Below are positions 15,201-32,275 of a DNA stretch of 64,000 bases, piece after piece. Every line of letters begins with the position of its first letter. Position 1 is the first letter of the stretch. The DNA comes from Branchiostoma floridae (Eukaryota; Chordata; Leptocardii; Amphioxiformes; Branchiostomatidae). The DNA lies in NCBI RefSeq assembly GCF_000003815.2, contig NC_049984.1, positions 11,282,718 through 11,346,717 of the forward strand, written 5' to 3'. Position numbers and translations under genes: made by a program. Below the pieces are notes generated by a model. It searched no databases. It saw nothing but the letters and a program-made list of their open reading frames with translations, and was not told where the DNA came from.

Positions 15201-18200
15201 CAAACTAAGAGGTGTTTAAGGGACTTATATTTGTGTTGTAGTGTTCAAAATGGCAACATTGTCCCAAGCACAACCACCATGCATGCCAGCACCTTGCCAT
15301 TTATTTTCCCTCTGTACAATAGACTATGCATTTCAGCTAATGTATCATTTTTTAACTACAAAATGTTGTTCATTGTGGAACACTTAAGAAGATCAACTAG
15401 TATGAATCTGTGCTTTTTAACATCATGTCTTTATTTCTATCAGTTTAAGTTTTTAATGTCAACTTGTCGTACAGAAAAGGGCACTCTTGCATACTTACAT
15501 ATCAATGTTGTAGGTGACCTTTGATGCATATCCCTTTTATTCTCATACTACATATATACATGTGTGTTAGAATGTTACATGTTTAATTTGTTTTCAATAA
15601 ATGCGCTTGTTCGTGACTTGTGTTGAATTGTTTTATTTGCCATGAAAATCAGACTTACTGCTTACCTTTTCCAATTCTTTTTCCATGCAAGCATGTACCT
15701 AAGTCCTGAGATGTAAGTTTCATTTGTCATTAGCCTCACGATTAGTATAAAATGCTCATGTTGCAGAAGTGTTCCCAGAGGATACAATATTTGTCAAGCA
15801 CACAGAAGATTTGGATTTCTACCTGCACTGTCTTAAGTGTAGCAGATTCTTTCTACAAAAACTGCAAATAACAGTCAGGCACTTTGCGGAACCATTTATA
15901 TCTTCCTCGACCTGTACTGTATACCTTGTTGGAGCTTTCCTACACCAGGCTGAGGTTTCCACTTTTGTGTGAGTGCCTATCTATCAACCAATCAGAGATA
16001 TGCCTAAATGTTAGGTAAACCCTGTACTATGATTGACTGACATCTGCTTAGAGGCCACATCCACATAAGTGTAGCTGAGTCTCCAAGGTATATTGTGTAG
16101 GCTGGGTGGGAGGCCCTGCAAAGGAGTATAGACTATTAATGGAGAGATGGGGAATGGACTGCATAAGAGGATGAACCATGTAGACTGTTAACATGTAAGA
16201 CAGATGAATTGTCTTTTGTTTGATATTCTGAACTCCTTTGGTTTACAGGGCACCAGTCACCTCCACCACTGCCACCATCCACCCTGTGGTGATGTCCAAC
16301 ATGAAGACCTCAGCGTCCAGTAGCTCTCTCAGCGGCTCCTCCTCCAAAACAAAGAGACCAGCATCAGGGGGGACGTCCAGAAGCAGCACTCTCACACCAT
16401 CACCGTCACCCACCCGCAAGGGGAGTGGGGACGAGAAGAGGCACAGCCTAGGTATTGGCAAGGTGCAGCCACCAAGAGGAAGCTCAAGTGCAACTTCATC
16501 TGAAGAGGGTGAGTAAAAGATGTGTCTGCCCCCCCCCCCCCCCCCCCACTGTTTTTGTACATCACATTTGTTTCTGCTTGCCATTTTGTATGTGCAATGT
16601 GCAATTATGTATGTGTTACTTTGCCTTGTCACAAAGTGCATTTTTAGGTAGAATGCTTGCCTCTGAGATAATTAGATCTTGTTAAAACTTGATTATGTTT
16701 TGTTAAAAACTGGCCTGTGTTGATCTTAAACCTGTGAAAAGTCATATTTGATACTGTGGTAAGCATCACTACTGTAAAATGCCCATGTAAAATTTATACA
16801 GTAGTGTTTTCTTATGGTTGAAGTCCCCCTCCGTTCGTTGTCATAAATGAGGTTTCTGCACTCCTCAAGAAGCTAGTCACTGGAAAGATACAGAGCCATC
16901 TTTGAGGAGCAAGAGGTAAGACCCATTGTTATCAGATGTAGACCAGAATTATGGTATTAAAGTCATCCTGACATATCTGGAAACACTATTATCTGTACGT
17001 ATGGCAGATGTGTGCTGCCCAGCACTAGAAACCTAATTTCATGTCTCAGGACAATAATGTTTGGCATTGTGACTTAGAATGTACATTTCTGCCCAAACAT
17101 AGCTTTCACTATGAACATTCCTCGGATACGACACTTAATGGAAGTCCAGTGTTTGAGGAGAGCAACACTTTGAACATGTTAAAACACTCACGACATTTTT
17201 CAAAAAGAGCAGGGGCCCTTCCAGGTGTGAGTGGATCAGTCAGTCCTATGGCCACACCGGGTGATTGTTACATTGAGGTCACCTGAGCATGCAGATTCAG
17301 CCCGCCAGGTAGTCAGCACACCCAATAATGCCCACCTCAGTGCTGTGTAACAGCATCCTGTTAGGTACTGCCTGACAGCCTAGCTGCTAAGCTTAGCACT
17401 ACATTGGGGACTATGCATTAAAGGTACTAACAGCATTGTTGTGTTTTAATCACACACAGGTGGACATGGAAGCATTCCTTACGCTGACAGACGATGACTT
17501 ACGAGAACTTGGAATCTCTTCAGAAAGACCCAGGAGGCAAATTCTCTCTGCAATCGGAGAACTGAACTCTGAAAAGGTTACTGTTCCCTCTTGCATGTAT
17601 CCAAATCATTCATGTATTGTATGACTGTAAAGTGATTTTGAGAGATGTAACAATGCAGCATCAGTAATCCCAAGGTATATATACTTTAGATTATTTAGGT
17701 GTTCAAGACAGTCTTGAGAAGGCCTAATTGTGGCAGAATTATGGCACCTGGTGGAATTATCAGAGTTGATGACATGAATCTCTTCCTTTGTCAACTTGAA
17801 TATTGCTTCCAATTTCTAGTTGGAGCATCTTATCAACATGTTTTTCTAACACATTGTAACAATATGTATTGTAAGAAACAAATACAGATGAGATTGTACA
17901 TATAGGTGAGAGGTGACCATTTTTTTTACTGACTTTTGCTGTCTTTTTTTTTTTCTTGACAGGGTAGAGAAAGGCAGTTTTACAGAGAAACTCTCAACAA
18001 CTTCCAGCCAGCCATTGGAACTGGAATGGGTAAGCACTGCAACATTTAACTTTAGTAAACATCACCAATACACAGGAGTGGTATCAACATGGTGTATTTC
18101 ATAGGCACAACTTAGGCTGCAGCTTGTAACTTTTATGGATGACATCCTCTGCAGACTCCAAATCAAATGGGAGAGCACTAAAAAACGTGATGAATAAAAA

Positions 18201-18732
18201 GGTACCTGAATTTACAAAACACCATTAGAGACAATGATATTGTAACAAAAGTTAATGTGACATGAAATGGTATCAAGATGCATTATTTGAGAAGTGCACA
18301 AAGTGTGGTAGCCTACAGTTTTTGTAATATCACTTAACAAGTTGGCAACTACACTCAAGGCTACCAGACTATTCTTGCTTCTACAGCTACTGAAGTACTA
18401 GCACTTTGGCTTCTAAAGCTACACTCATGGATATCTCACTGTTGTTACTTCTACAAGTACAATCAAGTCTACCACACAACATGTTGACTGCTGCCATCAG
18501 AGGGAAACTGTATTTCCCTTTGTTAAATCAGGAGAAAATTGATGAACATATTGATGTCATCCATAAAATTTACTTAGGCTTTCCTGTCATTATAGAGAAT
18601 CTTCACATATATATAATCAGAGCTTGAAGAGAATTTCATGTACTGATGTTGTTTCTGCCCACAGGTGGACCTGGCAGCCTGGTGAACTGGAACATGTCCC
18701 AGCAGCCCGTCCAGGCTGGGCGTAAAGCTTAG
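3202..18732 (+). CDS. ANKS6: ANKS6 (ankyrin repeat and SAM domain protein 6), 5'-partial
   Basis: Exons: 3202-3249, 6737-6947, 7214-7311, 7855-7923, 8870-8951, 9129-9156, 10041-10221, 10591-10643, 11027-11179, 11614-11806 (or -11797), 12134-12245, 14279-15211, 16249-16508, about 16852-16915, 17460-17576, 17963-18029, 18665-18732 (stop TAG). In known relatives ANKS6 is a scaffold of the ciliary inversin compartment that binds and activates the kinase NEK8. The translation gives the TDEE..PDI linker, three ankyrin repeats ([31 protein letters not shown] with [17 protein letters not shown]), the family block [14 protein letters not shown], then IPPFLPP, a Ser/Pro-rich middle, and a SAM domain containing [19 protein letters not shown]. 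Upstream ankyrin repeats are missing from the window. Phases agree at all junctions except around 16852-16915, where the SAM start is shifted by one base. The end of the 933-nt exon was chosen because 15211 fits the next exon's phase, although a stronger donor lies at 15075. The identity is firm; the exon at 16852 and the ends at 11806 and 15211 are not. Confidence 0.92.
4009..4095. mobile_element. Small foldback TAGCCTGG...CCAGGCTA
   Basis: 87 bp, with inverted arms of about 28 bp: TAGCCTGGTACCCTGCCG and CGGCGGGATACCAGGCTA, each extended by GTATTAnAGCT or its complement. The spacer is short and there is no ORF. It is a typical MITE-type hairpin inside an ANKS6 intron. Confidence 0.7.
5940..6230. 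promoter_or_regulatory. GC-rich island with CRE/AP-1-type sites
   Basis: An island of higher GC and CpG in an otherwise AT-rich ANKS6 intron. It contains ATGACTCAGT (AP-1 type), TACGTCAT and AGACGTCACC (CRE type) within about 100 bp, plus CCCCGGG twice. It could be an enhancer or internal promoter about 0.5-0.8 kb before the exon at 6737. Confidence 0.35.
7365..7490. repeat. Dispersed repeat, copy 1 (relative at 34830-34960)
   Basis: Blocks AGTTCAACCAATGATA, ATTAGCAGTT, GTGGCTGC and TTTGCAT..CTATGTTTTG recur, partly rearranged, at 34830-34960. Noncoding, in an ANKS6 intron. Confidence 0.4.
11411..11545 (-). pseudogene. Relic of a GIY-YIG retroelement tail (Penelope-like?)
   Basis: The minus strand reads [18 protein letters not shown], then after a frameshift [18 protein letters not shown]. 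This peptide pattern is one I associate with the C-terminal GIY-YIG nuclease region of Penelope-type elements. It is short, frameshifted and inside an ANKS6 intron, so it is dead. The assignment to Penelope rests on memory. Confidence 0.5.
13392..13610 (+). repeat. Tandem duplication of about 104 bp, 2-2.5 copies
   Basis: GAATGATGG...TTTTGGG, GTAACACAAA, AGTTTAAGAGC, AATAGAATG and CTGGTACAGGCTTTGAATTC occur at 13392 and again at 13496. A third partial copy starts near 13577. It lies in the ANKS6 intron before the 933-nt exon. Confidence 0.7.
14279..15211 (+). CDS. ANKS6: Large ANKS6 exon with repeated (S/T)PPx(S/T)P motifs
   Basis: A 933-nt internal exon, much longer than its neighbours, coding a low-complexity Ser/Thr/Pro-rich stretch. 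Its acceptor GATCAG at 14278 joins in phase to the exon ending at 12245. Five similar motifs occur: [32 protein letters not shown] and YYTPPHSP. These are followed by His/Tyr/Gln-rich sequence and a serine run. I recall no such array in vertebrate ANKS6. The 3' end is uncertain: GTAAGT at 15075 is a strong donor but leaves phase 0, whereas AG/GTGTTT at 15211 gives the phase 2 needed by the exon at 16249. The GC content is clearly above that of the flanking introns. Confidence 0.8.
15075..15601 (+). other. Possible read-through 3' end of a short ANKS6 form
   Basis: Without splicing after the 933-nt exon, the frame stays open to a TGA at 15522-15524. An AATAAA follows at 15596-15601, with a T/GT-rich stretch about 20-50 bases beyond it, as in a cleavage site. 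Such a transcript would lack the SAM domain. This is sequence-based inference only. Confidence 0.4.
15948..16084. mobile_element. MITE-like foldback, copy 1
   Basis: Starts GGCTGAGGTTTCCACTTTTG and ends with the more diverged inverted copy CCACATCCACATAAGTG followed by TAGCTGAGTCTCC. Same family as 44392-44544. It lies in the ANKS6 intron before the exon at 16249. Confidence 0.55.
16529..16547 (+). repeat. 19-base C homopolymer
   Basis: Uninterrupted C run beginning 20 bases after the donor of the ANKS6 exon ending at 16508. The length is likely polymorphic and prone to sequencing error. Confidence 0.9.
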
Positions 18733-21415
18733 TAGAGACGCCCTGTACATTTATCTACACTCAAGACAACACTGCAAATACACTGTACCAGACATATCCA
18801 GACCATGGACCGTTGTTGGCTTCAGAAGTGTGAACTAGTTCTCTTCTTCATTATTACTATTCCTTTGAGGAGAAATAGAACATAGACTAATGTTTTAAGT
18901 GTAAAAGATGTAGATACAAGACCAAGTGTCTGCTATGAGAAACTAAGAATATTTATTACCTACTGAAGGATGATCCTATCTGGTCGTACGACTTCCAGTC
19001 ATGCTGTCATTTGAGCTGGTTCCATTCTAATGTCTACATAAGATCACACCGGGCAACACTTTCTAAATGTGCCAGTTACAGCTCTTATAACCTTTAATGT
19101 GGATAGTCCCCTGCAAAATACAAGATCTGCAAAAGAAACATTCCCATCATGCGTATCTAGTTGTCAACACGTTTCTAGCTGGACCTACCAGTCAACTGCT
19201 CGGTTATATCTATAAGATAATAACAATCTACTTAAAACATGTACCTGTATCTGGTCAAATTGAAGGGATGAGCATTCAGAAGGTGGTATTCATCTTTTAG
19301 TATCTGTCTGCAGGTTTACCTAAAGTCATACACATTGTACATGTTGATTATGTGCACCAGTCACAACTGTTGTAGGATAGGCACACCACATGACAGCTTC
19401 AGTTACATGCTGGTTTGAACATGTTGATTTGACAGAAGAACTAAGTACTAAAAGCATAGATGTTGTAATAGATGACCCACTGGTTTGGCATCAGAGACAT
19501 ATCCTTATATTGTGGAAACTTGGAGAATTCCAGCAATGATATAACATTAGGGTATTTTCAGTAGTCATCCTTGCGTTGTAATACCTGTAAATATATATAC
19601 CAATTCTATAGATGTATGAAATATGTGTATATTCTGGCATAGTGAGAAAGGCTGCGAGCAATGCGTACCTGTTTTAAAAAAAGATGGCTGGCCTTGAAAT
19701 GGCTAAGCATTTTTATTAACTCAGTATGGAATTATCACTAGTAAATGTCATGTGTAGTATTTTGTATTAGATGGAACTTGTGTTATTAGAAGCCTAATGT
19801 ATTTCTGTGAATACTGAGTGCAGACCTATTTTTGTGTTTTAAATTAACTGTAGTGTTATCTAGAGGACAGTTACATCATACAGTCTTTTAACTTCTGTGG
19901 AATCAGTCATGTTAATATGTCGTCATTTGTCAATGCAAGCTCTTTCATAGGAGTATGTTGGCTGCTTTAATGTAAATTTTGCCAAGGAAAAGTTCTATGA
20001 TAGGAGAGGAAGAAGAATACTACAGTACCATTTTTGCAGCAAAATTATGTAAAATTGCATTTAGACATGCCAAACTAACTTCCCAATATGACTCTTACAT
20101 TCTTACTACATGAAAAGACATGGATGATTTGCAATAGGACAACTTGAGGTAGACTGTATGCCCAGATGTTAACCACTTAGCCTTCATAGCAGGCTCTACA
20201 AGTCAGGCCTCTTGGGGGCTAATAATGTGCCTTAGTTTTGATCAGTTCTACCTGTACCTAGCTTCTTGTGAGCTGCCTTTGTACAATTAATGCCATATTA
20301 GCACATGATAAATCTGAGCAAAGCCAGATTCATAGAACCTGCTAAGGAGGCTATCCCAAATCCTTGCGTTTACATATCTGAAGTACAATGTTACAGTATT
20401 CTGCATACAGTACCAGTTACTACCTGTAGGTATCAACCTGTTTCACTACAATTACAATGAAACAGGTTCTCTTCAATGTGGTCCTCAATGGTTTGTTTCA
20501 TCAACTAGAATCTGTCAGGATGTGTGTGTGTAGTGGAGGGATAGCGAAAAGCATTGCACATGACTTTTCCTTGTAAGTGTTGTCACAAATATCTGCCTGT
20601 GTGTATACCAGGGTGCTAGCCTTCGTATGTCATTTGACAGAATTTTGATGCTTAGAACAGAAAAATGTTACGATCATTCTGTTAACTTTGGTGGACAAAT
20701 ATCGATGGGTCAAGATATAGAAATATCCAAATTTGAATAAATCAAGACCAAATACCTGCCTGGAAATTGAAGAATGACAGAAATCTGTACACAGTGACAG
20801 GGAAAAAACTCTATTAAGTTTTTCTTTGTCAGTGGGCATTGGGATGATGGAAAATGGCTGCATAGGGCCCTGGTGTATATTCCAGATTCTTACCCAAGTT
20901 ATGCATTTTTGAAACAGTTTGCTTACCAGTTTGCTCACACAGTAAAATAAGATCTTATATATCATCACATTGTACCATTTGAACACAAGTTTTCACAGCA
21001 TAGCACGTTTGGGGTAAAACAATTGCTGTGGAAAGCCAACTCACACATATGAAGTGCCTACTAGGTTTCACTTATCATCTGGACTCGAAATGATCGTGAT
21101 AAAAGGTGTGCAGACAGTCCTGTTTATAGGTATCACTATTATATTCACTTGCTATGTCAGAGCTGTATTGTCATGTTGATTATATCCTTGTGTCAAAGGC
21201 AGATAGTTCTATTTTGTACAATTTATACGTGTAGAAAGCGCTATATTTGTAAACAGGACAAGGAGAGATGAAAAATGCTTGTTTAGAAGGAATTCTGGTA
21301 CACGTAATTTGAAAAACCACTCATTGTAAAAGTAATGTTGTATATAAGTGATAACCTTATGCCTAGGAGTAACAAAGAAGCTCCATCTATAGTGTTCTTA
21401 CATTCCCAAATTTGC

Positions 21416-21421
21416 AATAAA
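21416..21421 (+). terminator. AATAAA poly(A) signal of ANKS6
   Basis: First convincing canonical poly(A) signal after the ANKS6 stop codon, giving a 3' UTR of about 2.7 kb (18733 to about 21440). The UTR is AT-rich and contains no other supported gene. Confidence 0.55.
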
Positions 21422-21429
21422 TGTTACAG

Positions 21430-22134
21430 TACTTGATCTAGAGAACTGTCTGACTGTGGTTGTATTTGGCTTTTGTTTCCATGAATGAGAATTTTAGATG
21501 ACCAAAGATATAAAAGTTTTACTGGCCAAAGGAGCATTTTTGATGCCATTTATTGTCAAACATGTAAAGTACACAATAGCATTGCTCAATGTCCTATTAA
21601 GGTGGCCAGGAATATGTCCAATAGGGCCTATATCTCCATAGCTGATTTAACTTCCCTTTGGTATAACACACCAGCTTTGCAGGCACATGCAGCAGCTGGT
21701 AAACTACACTGAACAATTTGTCCCACCTAACCTTTGCACATCTGACTACAAATGTTGAATGCTGTCTAGTGAGGATTCTTCTACTGTACTGGTTAGTAAC
21801 GAATTCCACTCTATGATTGTTAAACTTACAGGAAATATTTGCATCAATCCTTGGGCCATAGATTTTTTGAGGTAGTGGGTTGTTGATCCAGATCCAGTGT
21901 GTCTGGGGCACAGTAGTGGAAGGTGGAGCCTGTCACCTTTTACCTCCCAACCAAAGTCATGTACCCATTTTTACACTTAGGTCAAGTGAGGAAAGTAGTG
22001 TTAAGTGCCTCTTCAGGAATCAAACCTGTGACCTCTTGATTTCATGTCCGCTAGCCTATCGTTTTTAACCTCCTTGCCAATAGTTAAGTCTATAGCTGGA
22101 TTTTAAATAAAACAACTTCTGCTGTTCACCACAC
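21430..22134. other. Convergent intergenic gap with a repeat
   Basis: Space between the 3' ends of ANKS6 (plus) and PDCD6 (minus). No gene is visible. The right half is occupied by a dispersed repeat at about 21850-22080, a relative of one at 40600-40750. Confidence 0.5.
21850..22080 (+). repeat. Dispersed repeat, copy 1 (relative at 40600-40750)
   Basis: Shared blocks in the same order in both copies: ACCCATTTT, TTACACYTRGGT, GTGAGnAAAGTnGTGT, ACCTGTGACCT, a TGAT/CTTAT block, then CTAGCC near the end. The copies differ by many substitutions and indels, so they are old. The general form (a closing block resembling 'cctgtgacctc') suggests a SINE-like or tRNA-tailed family, but I could not fold a tRNA. 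Confidence 0.55.
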
Positions 22135-22140
22135 TTTATT
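22135..22140 (-). terminator. AATAAA (minus strand) poly(A) signal of PDCD6
   Basis: TTTATT on the plus strand reads AATAAA on the minus strand. It would give PDCD6 a 3' UTR of about 2.1 kb (24198 down to about 22115). Other TTTATT strings occur near 23.5 kb, so shorter UTR forms are possible. Confidence 0.4.
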
Positions 22141-24198
22141 CCATGACCATATCATTTGTACAAAAACTGACCAGAATATATCAGAAACCAGGCATGTTAT
22201 TCTTCAGCCTGGTGCAAAGACAATTCCTAACACTACCTCTAATGTGACAGTTGCTGCACAGTAGCACCTCCACTTGACTTTCCATGAATGCCAGCAATCT
22301 CATTAACAGGAATATCATAGCAACAACTCTCCGATTGGAATATCCAATTTTTCATGAGCTGTTCATCCTAATAAGAATAATTTGAAGGCCAGGATTGATC
22401 AAAGCCAGTTTTCATACATTCATGATGTCTGGTTTACCTTAAATACAGTATATGAACTTTTTCCCAAGAAATATTGGTACAATGGCACCATACGTTTTCC
22501 ACTGACCACATGTGCAGGCCCACAATACCAACAGCATAATATTTCAGCAAATACTTGTGAACAAAATAAGATTTTGGCTGAGCTTGTGCCAGGTTTGTGA
22601 TTGACAGCTACATATTGACACTTATAGATACTGGTCACAATTGCACAGGCACATGTGTAAGTCATTGTAACATTGTAAAGACCTCACTGACAGTACATGT
22701 GCGTATCGTATGCTGCTGGCATGACATTGCTAGTCGTTACACAATCTATCATATTTCAAGGCCATGTACTTTCGTGACCCAAAAATGACAGATATCAGTT
22801 AAAAAGATCATCTAATGTCAACTCTGAGCAGCATGACTTCAGTCATCTTTGAGTGGTAAAAGTTGCTCTTTTGTAGTTACAATCAAGAGGGATATAAAGC
22901 CAGTGAAAATTCCAAAATACCTCACACTAATACTAGATGGCACTCAATATTTTCTGCTTACAAACTACGTGTACAGTACACTACTACAGTTTCTACATGT
23001 AAATATATCTTCGGTCTCCAAAAGTTCTTAAAGTTTACACACCAAAAATACATCATGTACAGTTCAGAAAGCTGTTATCATCTGCTGATCACAGAGCTAG
23101 TCTAAGAGTGAAACATGTTGGAAGACACCTTCCTTGAGCTTTTTACACTTTAACAGATTTAAGCATCTTTTAACTGTTCAGGTGAGTGGGGGTTGGAGTC
23201 TAGGATCAAAGACTTTGCCACAAGATTTACACGAACAAGAATTTTCTTTTTCTACATGCAAATTTGAGTTGTGGTCTACATCAGTCTACACAGCAAGTGT
23301 AAGACAGGCGAGCACACATCCTAAGCACAAATTAAATATTGTATGCAGTATCATGGTCCACTATCACATGCACCTTTACAACTAGTATGTCCTTTACAGT
23401 CCATCCTCTTTGGCCTAGGCCTAGCCGCTTCCCTTTGGTTTCTCTCCGGGTGTATTTCTTTCTTTGCTGATTTATGGTTTGCTCCGTGTTGTAATTTTTG
23501 TTTTTGTTTATTTTTTCTTGTTGCCACTTTTTATTCCACTTCACAGGCTGCGAAACATTTACAGTTCATACAGTATTGTTGCCACCTGTCAGAATCAGTC
23601 TTATTTCCATGATATCATACATGTACATCAATGGAATGCTCTTCTGGGAGACGACAACTTACATTGCAAATAGGCACAATATAGGGCTTCTTTTGTAGCA
23701 AAATAGTCTATCTTTCAAAGTCCACATACATGTACCATCATCGTCTGCCATTCATACGCCTTACACATCAATACTGTACACAGACTTTCAGAAAGGAAAC
23801 AAGTATATACATGTACAAATGTTATATACGGAGGGCAAATTTACATGTAAACCTTGTGGCAAAGGTTTGAGGGGGGCAATGCTACATGCACCTGGCATGT
23901 TCTTTTCACCTGTTATTCACCTATTAAAACTTGAGTGCATTGCTGTAGTGTGGCAAACTGTTTTCATACATCATTTTAGGAATGATCCAAGGGATTTGTA
24001 GAGAGGCTTCAAAGTGGAGTGATGCAACATTTTGTACAGTTACATCATGTACAACAACTGTACTATTTGGCCAATATTTTTTAGATAATACTAGGAAAGT
24101 CCCAAAATGCTACTCTAGACTAGGTAGCGAGCTTAAATGTCCACAAATGCAAGACAAAAATCTTGCAAAGGTTTTGGACAGTAACTGTAAGTTGCTGT

Positions 24199-31835
<7,637 letters not shown>

Positions 31836-32155
31836 TTTCAAGCTTCTGGGATGGGCTCACGGGTCACAGCACTTAGTAATAGGAGGTTTCAGTTTTTAAA
31901 GTATGATAATAATTCAAATCAAACCAATTATATAAGCTTTATACAAACAAAAACAATAAATGTGAGAACTAATATTTAGTTTTATCTTTATTCAAGTGTA
32001 TTTTTGTACAATTTATTTGTTTACATACGAATTTTATATTGCTTCTAAGTGTCGTCATTGACCTAGTAACAACGTGGTATAGTCCAACTTGAATAATTAA
32101 GAGTTCTCGCGAGATGATTGGTTATGAGACTGTACGAGACTTCTTATACAGGAAA
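31836..32155. promoter_or_regulatory. Bidirectional promoter between PDCD6 and the coiled-coil gene
   Basis: The PDCD6 ATG (minus, 31835) and the first ATG of the plus-strand transcript (32156) are only about 320 bp apart, head to head. The interval holds the palindrome TCTCGCGAGA at 32105-32114 and an inverted CCAAT box (ATTGG) at 32117-32121. In other animals TCTCGCGAGA is the BANP motif of housekeeping and bidirectional promoters. No TATA box is obvious. Confidence 0.7.
32105..32114. promoter_or_regulatory. TCTCGCGAGA palindrome (BANP-type motif)
   Basis: Perfect 10-bp palindrome in the divergent promoter, 42 bp before the plus-strand uORF. Its match to the known BANP/KAISO-like motif is by sequence only. 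Confidence 0.65.
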
Positions 32156-32179
32156 ATGGCGGCGGAATTTTTGGTTTGA
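32156..32179 (+). other. Short upstream ORF in the 5' leader
   Basis: AAAATGGCG gives a strong start context, but the frame stops after seven codons (MAAEFLV). The main ATG is 97 bases downstream at 32276. If the transcript starts upstream of 32156, this uORF should reduce translation of the coiled-coil protein. Confidence 0.5.
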
Positions 32180-32275
32180 CTTTTTGGCTGTCCTTCTATC
32201 ACTGTTTTGTTGGTGAGACTTCATCCTCATAAACGTGCCAAAAAGCTGACGGTTTTTGGAGGACAATGTAACGGC

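Noticed and set aside
15767-15970. Possible extra ANKS6 exon after TTGCAG at 15766
   Set aside because: It would need a length that gives phase 2, no donor fits, and the end overlaps a foldback element.
21855-21880. TGAGGTAGTGGGTTGTTGAT, similar to the mature let-7 sequence
   Set aside because: Several mismatches, no complementary arm within 60 bases on either side, and the site lies at the edge of a dispersed repeat.
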